64,000 nt of DNA. Origin: Streptomyces ruber (lineage in GTDB: Bacteria; Actinomycetota; Actinomycetes; Streptomycetales; Streptomycetaceae). The notes under the pieces were generated by a model that was not told where the DNA came from, did no database searches, and saw nothing but the letters and a program-made list of their open reading frames with translations. Positions 44,675 to 53,670 of this stretch are shown here, piece by piece. The translations under genes and the position numbers were made by a program. The stretch's first letter is position 1; each line of letters begins with the position of its first letter. The DNA is taken from the NCBI RefSeq assembly GCF_014648075.1, contig NZ_BMQK01000019.1, positions 48,706 to 112,705 on the forward strand, written 5' to 3'.

Positions 44675-45523
44675 TCACGGTCTGACGAGGATCGCCCGCG
44701 TGTACAGCAGGCTGAAACCGCGGCGCTGGGCGTTCTGCTGGGACTGGGAGGCGGGCTGGGTGGTGACGACCGCGAGGTCGCATCCCTGTTCGGCGGCCAC
44801 GGCCAGCCGGGTGGCCAGCAGGGCGCTCTGGACGCCGCGCCGACGGTACGCGGGCAGCGTCGCGGCGCCGGTGAGCTGAGCGATGCCCCGGGTGATGCGC
44901 ATGCCGGCGCCGCCCGCGACCGCGCCGTCGACCGACGCGGTGTAACGTCGCATCCCGGCCGCGGCGGTCAGGTCGCGCACCGCCCGTTCGAGCACGTCCC
45001 GCGGGACCTCCTCGTGCGGGGCGAGACCTTGTGCGTCGGGACGGGCGAAGCCGCCGACCACCGTATCGACCCACTGGCCGAAGTCCGTGTCATCGCTGTG
45101 CCGCACGTCGATGCCGGACGGCACGGCCTCGGACGGGACACCGCCCAACGGCCGGCCCAGCACGTTCTCGAAGCCGACCAGCCGGTATCCGCGTGCGGTG
45201 AGCATCGCACCGACCTCGGGATCGGCGAGATGCGCCAGCTCCACCTGGACCGGGGCGCCGGCGTCCGCGAACCGGCGCTCCACGGCGTCGAGTTCGTCGG
45301 CCCCCGGCACACCGGCGAAACCGAGCCCGGCCACCTTGTTGAGAGGTGAGCCCGCCTCGGTGCGACAGGCGACCCCGCCGGCCAGCCTGATCACGAACCC
45401 GTCGTCGCCGCCCAGCCGTCGCAGCGCGGCCTCGCTGCCCGCGGCGATGAAGTCGGTCTCCGCCCGCTCGATCCGCTCGCCCAGAGCGATGTCGCAGAAC
45501 AAGGGGTTCTCATGACTCTTCAT
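44675..45523 (-). CDS. GNAT-family N-acetyltransferase
   Basis: About 282 residues. The acetyl-CoA-binding motif A is in TLPAYRRRGVQSALLATRLA near residue 220, preceded by the beta4 strand GAGMRITRGIAQLTGAA and followed by DLAVVTTQPASQSQQNAQRR and GFSLLYTRAILV, the usual last strands. The N-terminal half (ERIERAETDFIAAGSEAALR) is a degenerate second GNAT-like domain. Substrate unknown. It lies upstream of the DeoR gene on the same strand with 111 bp between, including the operator. Confidence 0.85.
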   Translation of the reverse strand: MKSHENPLFCDIALGERIERAETDFIAAGSEAALRRLGGDDGFVIRLAGGVACRTEAGSPLNKVAGLGFAGVPGADELDAVERRFADAGAPVQVELAHLADPEVGAMLTARGYRLVGFENVLGRPLGGVPSEAVPSGIDVRHSDDTDFGQWVDTVVGGFARPDAQGLAPHEEVPRDVLERAVRDLTAAAGMRRYTASVDGAVAGGAGMRITRGIAQLTGAATLPAYRRRGVQSALLATRLAVAAEQGCDLAVVTTQPASQSQQNAQRRGFSLLYTRAILVRP

Positions 45524-45870
45524 GCCGCGAACCTACTGTTCGCCCCGCAGCGGGCACACACGGATTTCTGCGGCCTCGCGGGAGAGCCATGTGCCCCCGA
45601 GGCGAGGCCGGGTGGTACGGCGTGGGCTCCCCACGGCCGATGAGGAGCTGGGTGCCGGGGGCGCTCGATGACTGCCGAGTCGCGTGTCCCGTGGGAGCCG
45701 GACGTCACCGTCGCAAGAAAAGCCACAACTGTATCTGTCCGCCACACGGTGACGCCGGTACCGTGCCGGATGGAGCCTCACACTGTCTTGCTCATGACAA
45801 TCCAGTCCTGCGCCCGGCGCACAGACCGCGGACAAGCCTTCCCACGACCACGACACAAGGAGTAGTCCAC
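45524..45870. other. Divergent 347-bp intergenic region
   Basis: Between the GNAT gene (minus) and the esterase gene (plus). Frames open here have no coding character of their own. It should hold promoters in both directions; a relatively A-rich stretch at 45710-45750 is the likeliest place. An AAGGAGTAG site at 45857 serves the esterase. Confidence 0.4.
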
Positions 45871-47148
45871 ATGGCACCTCCGATCAGCCGTCGTACCGTT
45901 CTGGCCGCCGGCACGGGCGCCGCCGTCGGCCTGTCCCTGCCCGGCGTCGCCGCGTACGCCGACGACCGTGTCACCACCGGCGTGAAGTTCACCCTGAACG
46001 CCCAGGTGCTCGACGGCGGCGAACAGGTCACCTCGGTCACCCTCGACACCGCCCGAATCGGCGCGGTCGACCCGGCCGGCCTGACCACCGGCACCTTCAG
46101 CGTGCGTGCCAGAGCCACCAGCCCGATCCCCATCGCCGCCGACGACGCCATTCTCGGCGAGTACGACGTCGACCGCACGGTGACCGCCGTCCGGCTCGAC
46201 CGCCGCGGCGACATCGTGCTCGAACTGAGTCATGCGGAGGGCCGGACCGGGGGCAGCACGCTCGGCTATCTCGCGGGCAGGGGCCGCAACGTGATGCTCG
46301 ACCTCGACTACACCATCACTCAGCACGCCCCGATCGCCCTGCGCAATCACCGGTCGGTCGTCATCGAGGACTTCGTGCAGAACCCTCGGCTGTCGGACCC
46401 CGAGGTGGACGCGTTCAGCTCCCACATCTCCGGCTCGGGGATGAAGTACCGGCTGTACTCGCCCACCGGCTCCCACTCCTCCCGCCGGGGCAGGCATCCG
46501 CTGATCGTCTGGCTGCACGGCGGCGGCGAGGGCGCCTCACTGCCCGACAACTACTACGACAACGAGACCACGCTACGGGCCAACCGCGGCGCCCTGGGCT
46601 TCACCACCCCCCGGGCGCAGCGCATCTTCGGCGGGGCCTACGTCCTGGCCCCGCAGAGCACCTCCGCCTGGATGCAGGACGGCCCCCGCTTCGCCCCCCT
46701 CATCCACGAGATCATCCGTGACGTCACACGCAGGAACCGCATCGACCACGACCGGATCTACGTCGTCGGCTGCAGCAACGGCGGCTATATGAGCATGAAG
46801 ATGACCACCGTCTATCCCACCTTGTTCGCCGCTTCCGTACCGATCTGCGGTGTCGTCACGTCCTTCCCGTCCGGCGGAGCACCGCTGATCCCCGACAGCG
46901 AGCTGGCCGGGATCAGCACCCCCAGCTGGCTCGTCGCCTCCCGCGACGACACCACCGTGGACCCGCAGGCCAACACCGCCCACGCGCACGGCCTCATCCC
47001 CCGCTCGCTGATGACGCTCTACGACCGCGTCGTCTGGAACGGCCACCAGTTCGCCGGCCACTGGTCGTGGATCTACGTCGCCCGCAACGACCCCAGCATC
47101 GACGGGACTCACATCTGGCAGTGGATGGCCGGCCAGCGTCGGCACTGA
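45871..47148 (+). CDS. Tat-exported esterase / PHB-depolymerase-like alpha/beta hydrolase
   Basis: 425 residues. A twin-arginine signal (ISRRTVLAAGTGAAVGLSL) ends near AYADD. An N-terminal beta-rich domain (about 35-185) precedes the hydrolase core. The core has the oxyanion HGGG in LIVWLHGGGEGASLPDNYYD, the nucleophile in YVVGCSNGGYMSMKM (GxSxG), likely acid in ASRDDTTVDPQANT, and His in VVWNGHQFAGHWSW. Secreted folded protein acting on an ester or peptide substrate. ATG at 45871 is chosen for the ribosome binding site and signal peptide. Neighbouring TetR gene may control it. Confidence 0.88.
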   Translation: MAPPISRRTVLAAGTGAAVGLSLPGVAAYADDRVTTGVKFTLNAQVLDGGEQVTSVTLDTARIGAVDPAGLTTGTFSVRARATSPIPIAADDAILGEYDVDRTVTAVRLDRRGDIVLELSHAEGRTGGSTLGYLAGRGRNVMLDLDYTITQHAPIALRNHRSVVIEDFVQNPRLSDPEVDAFSSHISGSGMKYRLYSPTGSHSSRRGRHPLIVWLHGGGEGASLPDNYYDNETTLRANRGALGFTTPRAQRIFGGAYVLAPQSTSAWMQDGPRFAPLIHEIIRDVTRRNRIDHDRIYVVGCSNGGYMSMKMTTVYPTLFAASVPICGVVTSFPSGGAPLIPDSELAGISTPSWLVASRDDTTVDPQANTAHAHGLIPRSLMTLYDRVVWNGHQFAGHWSWIYVARNDPSIDGTHIWQWMAGQRRH

Positions 47149-47390
47149 CCGGACGTCCGCGCTCACCTGCACTGCGGCCGCGCGCATGGTGGCCGCGATG
47201 GGCTGGAGGAGCACGGGCGCCCGCCGCCCGTCCGAGCGCGATCCGCGCTCCCGGGCGGGTCCGCCGACGCGGTAACGGGGGAGTACGCCGACGGCTTGCC
47301 GGGAGGAGCCGACTCCGCGGTGCGCACGCCGCCCAGTGCTTCCGTCGCCCCCTGCGCGCCCTCGACCGTGCGTCCGAGTACGCTGCCGAG

Positions 47391-47993
47391 GTGACGCACC
47401 ATCCCGCGCCGGACGAGCGGCGTCGTCCGAACCAAGGGCCGAAGGCGGCTGCCCGGAACCGAGCCGCCCTCATCGCCGCCGCCCGCGAGATCTACACGGA
47501 CCAGGGACTGGACGCCCCGTTGTCCGCGATCGCGCGTCGGGCCGGGGTCGGACAGGGCGTGCTGTACCGGCATTTCCACGACCGCGACGCCCTGGCCGCC
47601 GCGGTCCTGGAGGAGAACGTGCACCAGATCGAGCAGGCGGCCGGCGCGGCGGGCGCGACCTTCGCCGCTGTCCTCGGCGTGGTGACCTGGCACATGACGG
47701 AGTCGGCGGCCTTCATCGGTCTCCTGCACTTCGGCGGCGCCGGCCGTGCCGCCGACACGGAGGCGCATGCCTCGGCGCTGTCGGGCCGGGTCGAGCGCGC
47801 GCTGCGCGGCCTCCTGCCGGACGGTCACCGCCTGGCCGCGGCGGACGATCTCATGCTCGCCGTGGCCATGGTCTCCGGTGTCGCCACCGGCCTCACCCGG
47901 CAGGAGACCCGCCAGGAACGGGAACGCCGGGCCCTGGCGGCCTGGCGGCTGCTCGGTGTCGAGGTGGGGCCGGTGCGGCCCTTCGAGGGGTGA
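47391..47993 (+). CDS. TetR-family transcriptional regulator
   Basis: 200 residues from a GTG at 47391. The HTH (about 25-70) has ALIAAAREIYTDQGLDAPLS and AIARRAGVGQGVLYRHFHDR, the typical TetR signature. The C-terminal ligand domain (SAAFIGLLHFGGAGRAADTE; DLMLAVAMVSGVATGLTR) resembles the common Streptomyces AcrR group. It stands 242 bp after the esterase and converges on the lipoprotein gene. The palindrome at 49117-49138 is a candidate target. Confidence 0.9.
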   Translation: MTHHPAPDERRRPNQGPKAAARNRAALIAAAREIYTDQGLDAPLSAIARRAGVGQGVLYRHFHDRDALAAAVLEENVHQIEQAAGAAGATFAAVLGVVTWHMTESAAFIGLLHFGGAGRAADTEAHASALSGRVERALRGLLPDGHRLAAADDLMLAVAMVSGVATGLTRQETRQERERRALAAWRLLGVEVGPVRPFEG

Positions 47994-48020
47994 GCGGGAG
48001 CGAGCGAAGGAGCTGCGCCG

Positions 48021-49067
48021 TCAGCCGCCGTTGGACTGCCGGATGCCTTCCGCGAGCGCGTCGAAGGTGTACACGTACCCTCCGGCCGGTCCGCTGACGG
48101 TCATGTACGCCCTGGTCCCGCCGGGAGTGATCGCCACGTTCGTCGCGGACTCCAGGCCCTCGGCCTGCCTGGCGGGAACCTCGACGGTCGCCAGGCGCTC
48201 GCCGTACTTGTCGTACACCGCCATCGCGGGCCGGCCGTGCAGTCCCTGGTAGAGGTTGCCGTCCGCGTCCACGGCGATGGAGTCGGTCCGGGCGAGCCCG
48301 CCGTCGACCTGGACGGCGGTGTGCCGGGACGCCGTCTTCCCCTCCGCGCCGAGGAGGAGGTGGGAGATCCGGTTCCGGGTGAGCTCGCTGATCCAGAGCC
48401 CGCGGTGGTCCGCGTCGAACGAGATGCCGTTCGTCGCGGCCAGCCCGTCGGCCAGGACGGTCGCCTCCTTCCCGGCGCGGTCGATGCGCACCACGCGGCC
48501 GATGTCCTCACCCTCGGTCAGGCCGCGTGAGTCGCTGACGTACAGGTTGCCGTCCTCGTCGAAGGCCAGGTCGTCGGGGTTCATCGGCGCGCCGCCGACC
48601 TCGCCGGAGAAGAAGGTGCGGAGGTCACCGCCGTCCGGGGGGAGGCTCACGATCTCGCCGTGGGCGAAGTCGGTCAGGTAGAGCCGTCCGTCGTACGGGC
48701 TGAACTGGGCGGAGGTGTAGGCGCCGCGGCCGTCGGTGTGGACCGTCTGCGAGGTCTTCCTCCTGACGTCGACGCGCATCACCTTCGGCTCGCCCTCGGG
48801 TGCGGTGACGTCGACGACGAGCAGCTTGCCGTCCTCGTCGAAGACCGGCCCTTCCAGCAGGGTCATACCGGTCTCCGCGTGCGCCTCGGTCAGCTGCATG
48901 AGCTTCTGCGCACGGATGGTTCCGCCGCTGTGCGCGGCGGCCGTCCGGTCACCGGGACCGCCTGTCCCGACACCGCTCTCGGTACCGCACCCGGTGAGCG
49001 TCAGTACGCCGACCGTGGCGAGAGCGGCGAGGGGCCGGATCGGGAGTCGTCGCATGAGGGGATTCAC
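48021..49067 (-). CDS. SMP-30/gluconolactonase-like beta-propeller lipoprotein
   Basis: 348 residues. A lipoprotein signal (PLAALATVGVLTLTGC) has lipobox Cys27, so the protein is anchored outside the membrane. The mature part is a six-blade propeller with repeated blade motifs (LAFDEDGNLYVSDSRGL; ISFDADHRGLWISELTRN; IAVDADGNLYQGL) typical of SMP-30/strictosidine-synthase-like lactonases. Acidic metal ligands (Glu in LLEGPVFDEDG, Asn and Asp in the blades) are plausible. Divergent from the Baeyer-Villiger monooxygenase, whose lactone products such enzymes could hydrolyse; that link is inference. Confidence 0.85.
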   Translation of the reverse strand: MNPLMRRLPIRPLAALATVGVLTLTGCGTESGVGTGGPGDRTAAAHSGGTIRAQKLMQLTEAHAETGMTLLEGPVFDEDGKLLVVDVTAPEGEPKVMRVDVRRKTSQTVHTDGRGAYTSAQFSPYDGRLYLTDFAHGEIVSLPPDGGDLRTFFSGEVGGAPMNPDDLAFDEDGNLYVSDSRGLTEGEDIGRVVRIDRAGKEATVLADGLAATNGISFDADHRGLWISELTRNRISHLLLGAEGKTASRHTAVQVDGGLARTDSIAVDADGNLYQGLHGRPAMAVYDKYGERLATVEVPARQAEGLESATNVAITPGGTRAYMTVSGPAGGYVYTFDALAEGIRQSNGG

Positions 49068-49116
49068 TCTTCCTGTCCGCTGAGTGCGGGGGCGCCCGGG
49101 GGCACACCCGCCTACC

Positions 49117-49138
49117 TACCGGACAACACTGTCCGGTA
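49117..49138. promoter_or_regulatory. Perfect 22-bp palindrome between lipoprotein and BVMO genes
   Basis: Arms TACCGGACA (49117-49125) and TGTCCGGTA (49130-49138) flank ACAC. Size and form fit a TetR-type operator. It lies 50 bp from the lipoprotein start and 124 bp from the BVMO start, so one repressor could control both. TTGAC at about 49154 may belong to the BVMO promoter. Confidence 0.7.
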
Positions 49139-49261
49139 CGAGTTAGGGTAGTTGACGGCCGCCCGGGTCCGGGAGGTGTCCGGAGCTTTCCCGTCCTTCG
49201 GGGGCGCTCGCGGACGGAGGCGGCCGTCCGGCAGCAGACCCCACAGGATCGAGGCCCCCAC

Positions 49262-51124
49262 ATGGCGACTCCCCCCGTGCCCGCTCCCGAAGAACTCGCC
49301 GGGCTGAGGCGGCGCTACCGTCTCGAGCGGGAACGGCGCGTGCGGCCCGACGGCGCCCGGCAGTACCTCGCCACCGACGCCGAGTTCGGCTACTACGCCG
49401 CCGACCCGTACGTCGGTGAGGTGGCTGAGCGCGAGCCGCTGCGCGACACCGTCACCGTCGCCGTCGTCGGCGGCGGATTCGGCGGCATCCTCGCCGGGGC
49501 GCGGCTGCGGCAGCGGGGCGTGGAGTCGATCCGGATCGTCGAGAAGGGCGGCGACTTCGGCGGCACCTGGTACTGGAACCGCTACCCCGGCATCCACTGC
49601 GACATCGAGTCGCACGTGTACCTGCCCCTGCTGGACGAGACCGGGTACGTACCGGAGTGGAAGTACGCCCCAGGGGACGAGATCCGCCGCCACGCGGTGC
49701 GCGTCGCGGAGAAGTTCGACCTCTGCGCCGACGCCCTGTTCTCCACCGCGGTCACCTCGCTGACCTGGGACGGGACGACCGAGACATGGATCGTGGCGAC
49801 CGACCGGGGCGATGGGTTCCGAGCCCGGTACGTCATCACGGCCACCGGCACCCTGACCGACCCGAAACTGCCCGGGATACCCGGCATCGAGGACTTCAAG
49901 GGTCACACCTTCCACACCTCCCGGTGGGACTACGGCTACACCGGCGGCACCCCGGACGGCGGTCTCACCGGCCTCGCGGACAAGAAGGTGGGCATCGTCG
50001 GCACCGGCGCCACCGGCGTCCAGGCCATCCCGATGCTGGCCGAGGACGCGGCACACCTCTACGTCTTCCAGCGCACCCCCTCCAGCGTGGACGTACGCGC
50101 CAACGGCCGTACCACCGCCGCCGACGTCGGCGCCGACCACGAGGGCTGGGCACGGGCGCGCCGCGAGAACTTCCTGCGCGTCGTCTCCGGCGAACCCGCG
50201 GACGAGGACCTCGTGGCGGACCGCTGGACCGCCTCGGCCGGCCTCCTGGAGAAGCTCCTGCCCAGCTTCCGCCGGCCCGGCGACCGGGAGGACTTCGAGG
50301 CGGCCTACGAGGTGGCCGACGCCGCCAAGATGAACGAACTCCGCTCCCGCGTCGAGCAGACCGTCACCGACCCGGAGACCGCGGAGAAGCTCAAGCCCTG
50401 GTACCGCTACGCCTGCAAGCGCCCCACCTTCTCCGACAAGTACTACCCGGCGTTCAACCGTGACAACGTCACGCTGGTCGACACCGCCGACACCCATGGC
50501 ATCGAGCGCGTCACCGAACACGGTGTCGTGGTCGGCGACACCACCTACGCACTCGACTGCCTCATCTTCGCCACCGGGTTCGAGGTCGGCACCTCCGGCG
50601 TCCTCTCCGGCGAGCTCCCCGTCCGCGGCCGGGACGGCACCCAGCTGCTGCACGCGTGGGCGCAGCAGGGTCCGCGCACGCTGCACGGCTTCACCAGCAA
50701 CGGCTTCCCCAACCTGATCCAGATGGGCTCCCTGCAGAACGCCAGCAGCGTCAACTTCACCCACATCCTGGACGAGCAGGCCGTCCACGCCGCCGCCCTC
50801 GTCGCGGCAGCCGAGACCGAGGACGCCCTCGTCGAACCGTCCCGCGAGGCGGAGGACGCCTGGCGGACCGTTCTGGCCGAGGACGCCCCCGACCACGAGT
50901 GGTTCCACGCCGAGTGCACCCCCGGCTACTACAACCGCGAAGGACGCGGCCGGCCCAACGGCCCGTCCGCCTACCCCCACGGCGCCGTGGCCTTCCACGA
51001 ACTCCTGCGCCGGTGGCGCGAGGAGTCCATGCACGGCATCCTTCGGGCCAGGACGGCCGGGGCGACCGGGGCGACCGGGGCGACCGGGGCGACCGGGAAC
51101 TCCTCGCCGCGAAGGATGGCGTAA
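49262..51124 (+). CDS. Baeyer-Villiger flavin monooxygenase (type I)
   Basis: 620 residues. FAD Rossmann motif VAVVGGGFGGILAGARL (residues about 67-83), the BVMO fingerprint FKGHTFHTSRWDY (FxGxxxHxxxW), then the NADPH Rossmann motif VGIVGTGATGVQAIPML. Such enzymes insert oxygen beside a ketone to give an ester or lactone with O2 and NADPH. ATG at 49262. An N-terminal extension of about 60 residues precedes the FAD motif, as in cyclic-ketone types. The C-terminus ends with four copies of Gly-Ala-Thr coded by a 9-bp repeat (51061-51096), which should vary in length between strains. Confidence 0.94.
   Translation: MATPPVPAPEELAGLRRRYRLERERRVRPDGARQYLATDAEFGYYAADPYVGEVAEREPLRDTVTVAVVGGGFGGILAGARLRQRGVESIRIVEKGGDFGGTWYWNRYPGIHCDIESHVYLPLLDETGYVPEWKYAPGDEIRRHAVRVAEKFDLCADALFSTAVTSLTWDGTTETWIVATDRGDGFRARYVITATGTLTDPKLPGIPGIEDFKGHTFHTSRWDYGYTGGTPDGGLTGLADKKVGIVGTGATGVQAIPMLAEDAAHLYVFQRTPSSVDVRANGRTTAADVGADHEGWARARRENFLRVVSGEPADEDLVADRWTASAGLLEKLLPSFRRPGDREDFEAAYEVADAAKMNELRSRVEQTVTDPETAEKLKPWYRYACKRPTFSDKYYPAFNRDNVTLVDTADTHGIERVTEHGVVVGDTTYALDCLIFATGFEVGTSGVLSGELPVRGRDGTQLLHAWAQQGPRTLHGFTSNGFPNLIQMGSLQNASSVNFTHILDEQAVHAAALVAAAETEDALVEPSREAEDAWRTVLAEDAPDHEWFHAECTPGYYNREGRGRPNGPSAYPHGAVAFHELLRRWREESMHGILRARTAGATGATGATGATGNSSPRRMA
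51061..51096 (+). repeat. 9-bp tandem repeat in the BVMO C-terminus
   Basis: Four exact copies of GGCGACCGG. Because the unit is a multiple of three, copy-number changes keep the frame and only alter a Gly-Ala-Thr tail. Confidence 0.9.
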
Positions 51125-51249
51125 CCCCGTCGGCGCCGTCACCTGCTCGGGCCCGGCCGGGCTTCCGGTCCACGGTGAGCCCGGCCGGCAGGGCCGCGCG
51201 CAGTCGCTGCCGGGCCCCTGTCTCGTCCCGGTTCCGGGTTCGGCAGCGG

Positions 51250-51603
51250 CTACGCGGGGCTGATGACGAGCGTGCCGATGTGTGCGTCGTCGATCGTGAA
51301 GCCGTATGCGAGGTCGGCGACGCCACCGGGGAAGTCTCCCTCGATGCGCTGGGTCACGTTCCAGTCATCCGTGCCGCGCCGGACGGCGGCGATGGGCGTG
51401 GTCGTGTAGGAGTACTCGGTCGAGGAGCGGCTGAGCCAGCCGCGGATCTCTTCGCGGCCGCGATACGTGCTGCCGTCGTCCACGACCACCGCGGCCGGGG
51501 TGAAACACGCGGCCGCTGCCGGAACATCGCTCCGGGCGTGTGCGTCGAGGTATGCCTGGACGGCATCTGGCAGGCGTCCGGTGCCGGTCGGGGTCGCAGT
51601 CAT
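51250..51603 (-). CDS. NTF2-like / SnoaL-type polyketide-cyclase-fold protein
   Basis: 117 residues starting at an ATG behind AAGGAGAGAG. The sequence RLPDAVQAYLDAHARSDVPA, AAVVVDDGSTYRGREEIRGW and DWNVTQRIEGDFPGGVADL fits the cone-shaped NTF2-like fold used by isomerases, cyclases and many unknowns. It lies 42 bp after the SDR gene on the same strand, so the two likely act on one substrate, e.g. reduction and detoxification of a small ketone. No specific activity can be assigned. Confidence 0.85.
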   Translation of the reverse strand: MTATPTGTGRLPDAVQAYLDAHARSDVPAAAACFTPAAVVVDDGSTYRGREEIRGWLSRSSTEYSYTTTPIAAVRRGTDDWNVTQRIEGDFPGGVADLAYGFTIDDAHIGTLVISPA

Positions 51604-51645
51604 CTCTCTCCTTGTCACGTGGGAACTGCCGCCGGTGTGGCGGGC

Positions 51646-52494
51646 CTAGACGGTGGGGACGGTGCCGCCGTCGATCGTGTGCTCGGCGCCGGTGATGGCA
51701 CCGGCCCGGTCGGAGACGAGGAAGGCGACCAGCTCGGCCACCTCCTCGGGGCGCGCGGGGCGGCCGAGGGGCACTCCGCCGAGGGACGACAGGACCTGCT
51801 CCCAGGCCGCTGCGCGGTCGATGGCCCGGGATTCGGCGATGCGGTCGGCGAGGGCCGTGGCCGCTTCGGTCTCGATCGCTCCCGGGGAGACGACGTTGAC
51901 GCGCACTCCGTGCGGGGCCAGCTCACGGGCGAGTCCCTTGCTGTAGGTGGTCAGCGCCGCCTTGGCCGCGGCGTAGCCGAGCGTGGCGTCGAAGAGCGGC
52001 AGCCGGCGCTGGATGGACGAGACGTGGATGACGGCGCCGTGGCCGGCCCTGCGCATCGCCGGCAGCAGCGCGCGGTCCAGGCGGACCGCGGCCAGCAGGT
52101 TGAGGGCGAGCTCGTCCTGCCAGTGCTCCTCGGTCAGGGCGGCGAACCCTCCGGCGGGCGAGTGTGATCCGCCGAGGGTGTGCACGAGGACGTCGAGGGT
52201 GCCGAGCCGTTCGCGCACGGCGGTGACGACGGTGTCGACGCCCTCGGGCGTCGTCAGGTCGGCAGCGACGAAGGATCGCTCGTGGGACGCGTCCGCGGGC
52301 GCTGTGCGCGCGGTGGTGAGCACGGTGGCTCCGGCCGCGCGAAGACGTGCCGCGATCGCGGCGCCGGTGCCCCGGCCAGCGCCGGTGACGAGGGCGCGAC
52401 GACCCTTGAGGTCGAGACGGGGATCGGTGGAAGGAGAAGGAAAAGGGGAGGGGGAGGGAGAGGGAGAGGGAGGGGTGGATGTCGTGCTGGTCAT
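51646..52494 (-). CDS. Short-chain dehydrogenase/reductase
   Basis: 282 residues. The cofactor motif is ALVTGAGRGTGAAIAARLRA (TGxxxGxG), and the strand VLVHTLGGSHS carries a variant of the NAG motif. Catalytic Ser in VIHVSSIQRRLPLFDATLG, then YAAAK with Tyr and Lys. The N-terminus has a Pro/Ser repeat (PSPSPSPSPFPSPS) encoded by a purine-rich repeat at 52431-52476, absent from normal SDRs. An alternative start closer to the core would remove it, but none is obvious. Divergent from the MerR gene; probably under its control. Confidence 0.9.
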   Translation of the reverse strand: MTSTTSTPPSPSPSPSPFPSPSTDPRLDLKGRRALVTGAGRGTGAAIAARLRAAGATVLTTARTAPADASHERSFVAADLTTPEGVDTVVTAVRERLGTLDVLVHTLGGSHSPAGGFAALTEEHWQDELALNLLAAVRLDRALLPAMRRAGHGAVIHVSSIQRRLPLFDATLGYAAAKAALTTYSKGLARELAPHGVRVNVVSPGAIETEAATALADRIAESRAIDRAAAWEQVLSSLGGVPLGRPARPEEVAELVAFLVSDRAGAITGAEHTIDGGTVPTV

Positions 52495-52540
52495 GTACGT
52501 GAGCGTGCGGCCTCCCGCGCCGGAAGGGTCAAGCTCCGCA

Positions 52541-52561
52541 ACCCTCCCCCTGCGGGAGGGT
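52541..52561. promoter_or_regulatory. MerR-type inverted repeat between SDR and MerR genes
   Basis: ACCCTCCC (52541-52548) and GGGAGGGT (52554-52561) are exact complements around CCTGC. This pattern and its place 14 bp before the MerR start, in the divergent gap, are typical for a MerR operator. On the minus strand a TTGACC lies just beyond it toward the SDR gene. Confidence 0.7.
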
Positions 52562-52575
52562 GCACAGTAGGACCC

Positions 52576-53379
52576 GTGCTGACCATCGGAGAATTCGCGC
52601 AGATGACCCACCTGAGCGTCCGGACCCTGCGCCGCTACCACGAGGCGGGGCTGCTGGAACCGGCCCGGGTGGACCCGTCGAGCGGCTACCGGTACTACGA
52701 CGCCGCCCAGATCCCCACCGCGCAGGTGATCTCGAAACTGCGGGAACTCGATGTGCCGCTCGCGGACGTCCGGCAGATCCTCCTGACCCAGGACCCGGCG
52801 GCGCGCGCGACACTCGTGACCGAACACCTCCAACGGCTGGAGGACCAGCTGGCGCGCACCCAGGCGGCCGTCGCCTCCCTGCACCGGCTGCTGCGCCCCG
52901 GGCCGGCCGGCGTCGCCGTCGAGCTGCGGCAGGTTCCCGCGCAGCTGGTGGCCACGGTGGAGGACACCGTCGCCCACACGGACGTGCTCGCCTGGTACGC
53001 GGGCGCGATGGCCGAACTGGACGCGGTCGTCCGCGAGACGGTGGGGCCTCCCGGCGGGCTCTACGACAACGCGCTGTTCACCCGAGGGCGGGGACACGTC
53101 TCCGTGCACGTCCCGATCGCCGCGCCCGTACCGGCCGTGGGACGGGTCCGCAGCACCGAGCTGCCGGGGGCGGAACTCGCGGTCGCCGTGCATGCGGGCG
53201 TCCACGACACGATCGACGTGACCTACGGCGAGCTCGGCAGGTGGGTGGCCGACCACACCCTCGCCGTGGCCGGGCCGGTCCGCGAGACCTATCTCCTCGG
53301 CCCGCGCGACACCCCGGTCGCGGCCCACTGGCGCACGGAGATCGGCTGGCCGGTGTTCCGCGTCACCGGCGCAGGGTGA
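52576..53379 (+). CDS. MerR-family regulator with GyrI-like effector domain
   Basis: 267 residues from a GTG at 52576. The MerR winged helix is LTIGEFAQMTHLSVRTLRRY with HEAGLLEPARVDPSSGYRYY. A dimerisation coiled coil follows (about 75-110, LQRLEDQLARTQAAVASLHR). The C-terminal part (115-267) is a GyrI-like small-molecule-binding domain ending in RTEIGWPVFRV. This architecture is found in BmrR-like regulators that sense hydrophobic compounds. It likely activates or represses the divergent SDR-NTF2 pair through the inverted repeat at 52541. Confidence 0.92.
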   Translation: MLTIGEFAQMTHLSVRTLRRYHEAGLLEPARVDPSSGYRYYDAAQIPTAQVISKLRELDVPLADVRQILLTQDPAARATLVTEHLQRLEDQLARTQAAVASLHRLLRPGPAGVAVELRQVPAQLVATVEDTVAHTDVLAWYAGAMAELDAVVRETVGPPGGLYDNALFTRGRGHVSVHVPIAAPVPAVGRVRSTELPGAELAVAVHAGVHDTIDVTYGELGRWVADHTLAVAGPVRETYLLGPRDTPVAAHWRTEIGWPVFRVTGAG

Positions 53380-53670
53380 ACGGCCGCCGTTCGCCCGCCG
53401 CCGACGGACCGGGTCGCGTCCCGCGGCTTCCGCGCCACGCTCCGCCAGGGCACGACCGTGCCGGATCCTCGATCGACGGTCCAGGTGCCGTCCCCACCGC
53501 GCAGGTGTCCTCCCCCGGTGGCGACGGGGGCATCGGAGGTGTCGCCGCTCCGGGACGTGAGCGTCCTGGCGATCGGTGACTCGTTGCGGCGGTGCCCGTC
53601 GGGGCGGCCCCCGACCGGTATCGGCATCCCGCCGAAGCCGACGGCACCGACCGCCGGTCGCCGATGAGGC

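Noticed and set aside
49112..51142. 676-codon minus-strand open frame
   Set aside because: Antisense to the BVMO gene, which has all family fingerprints.
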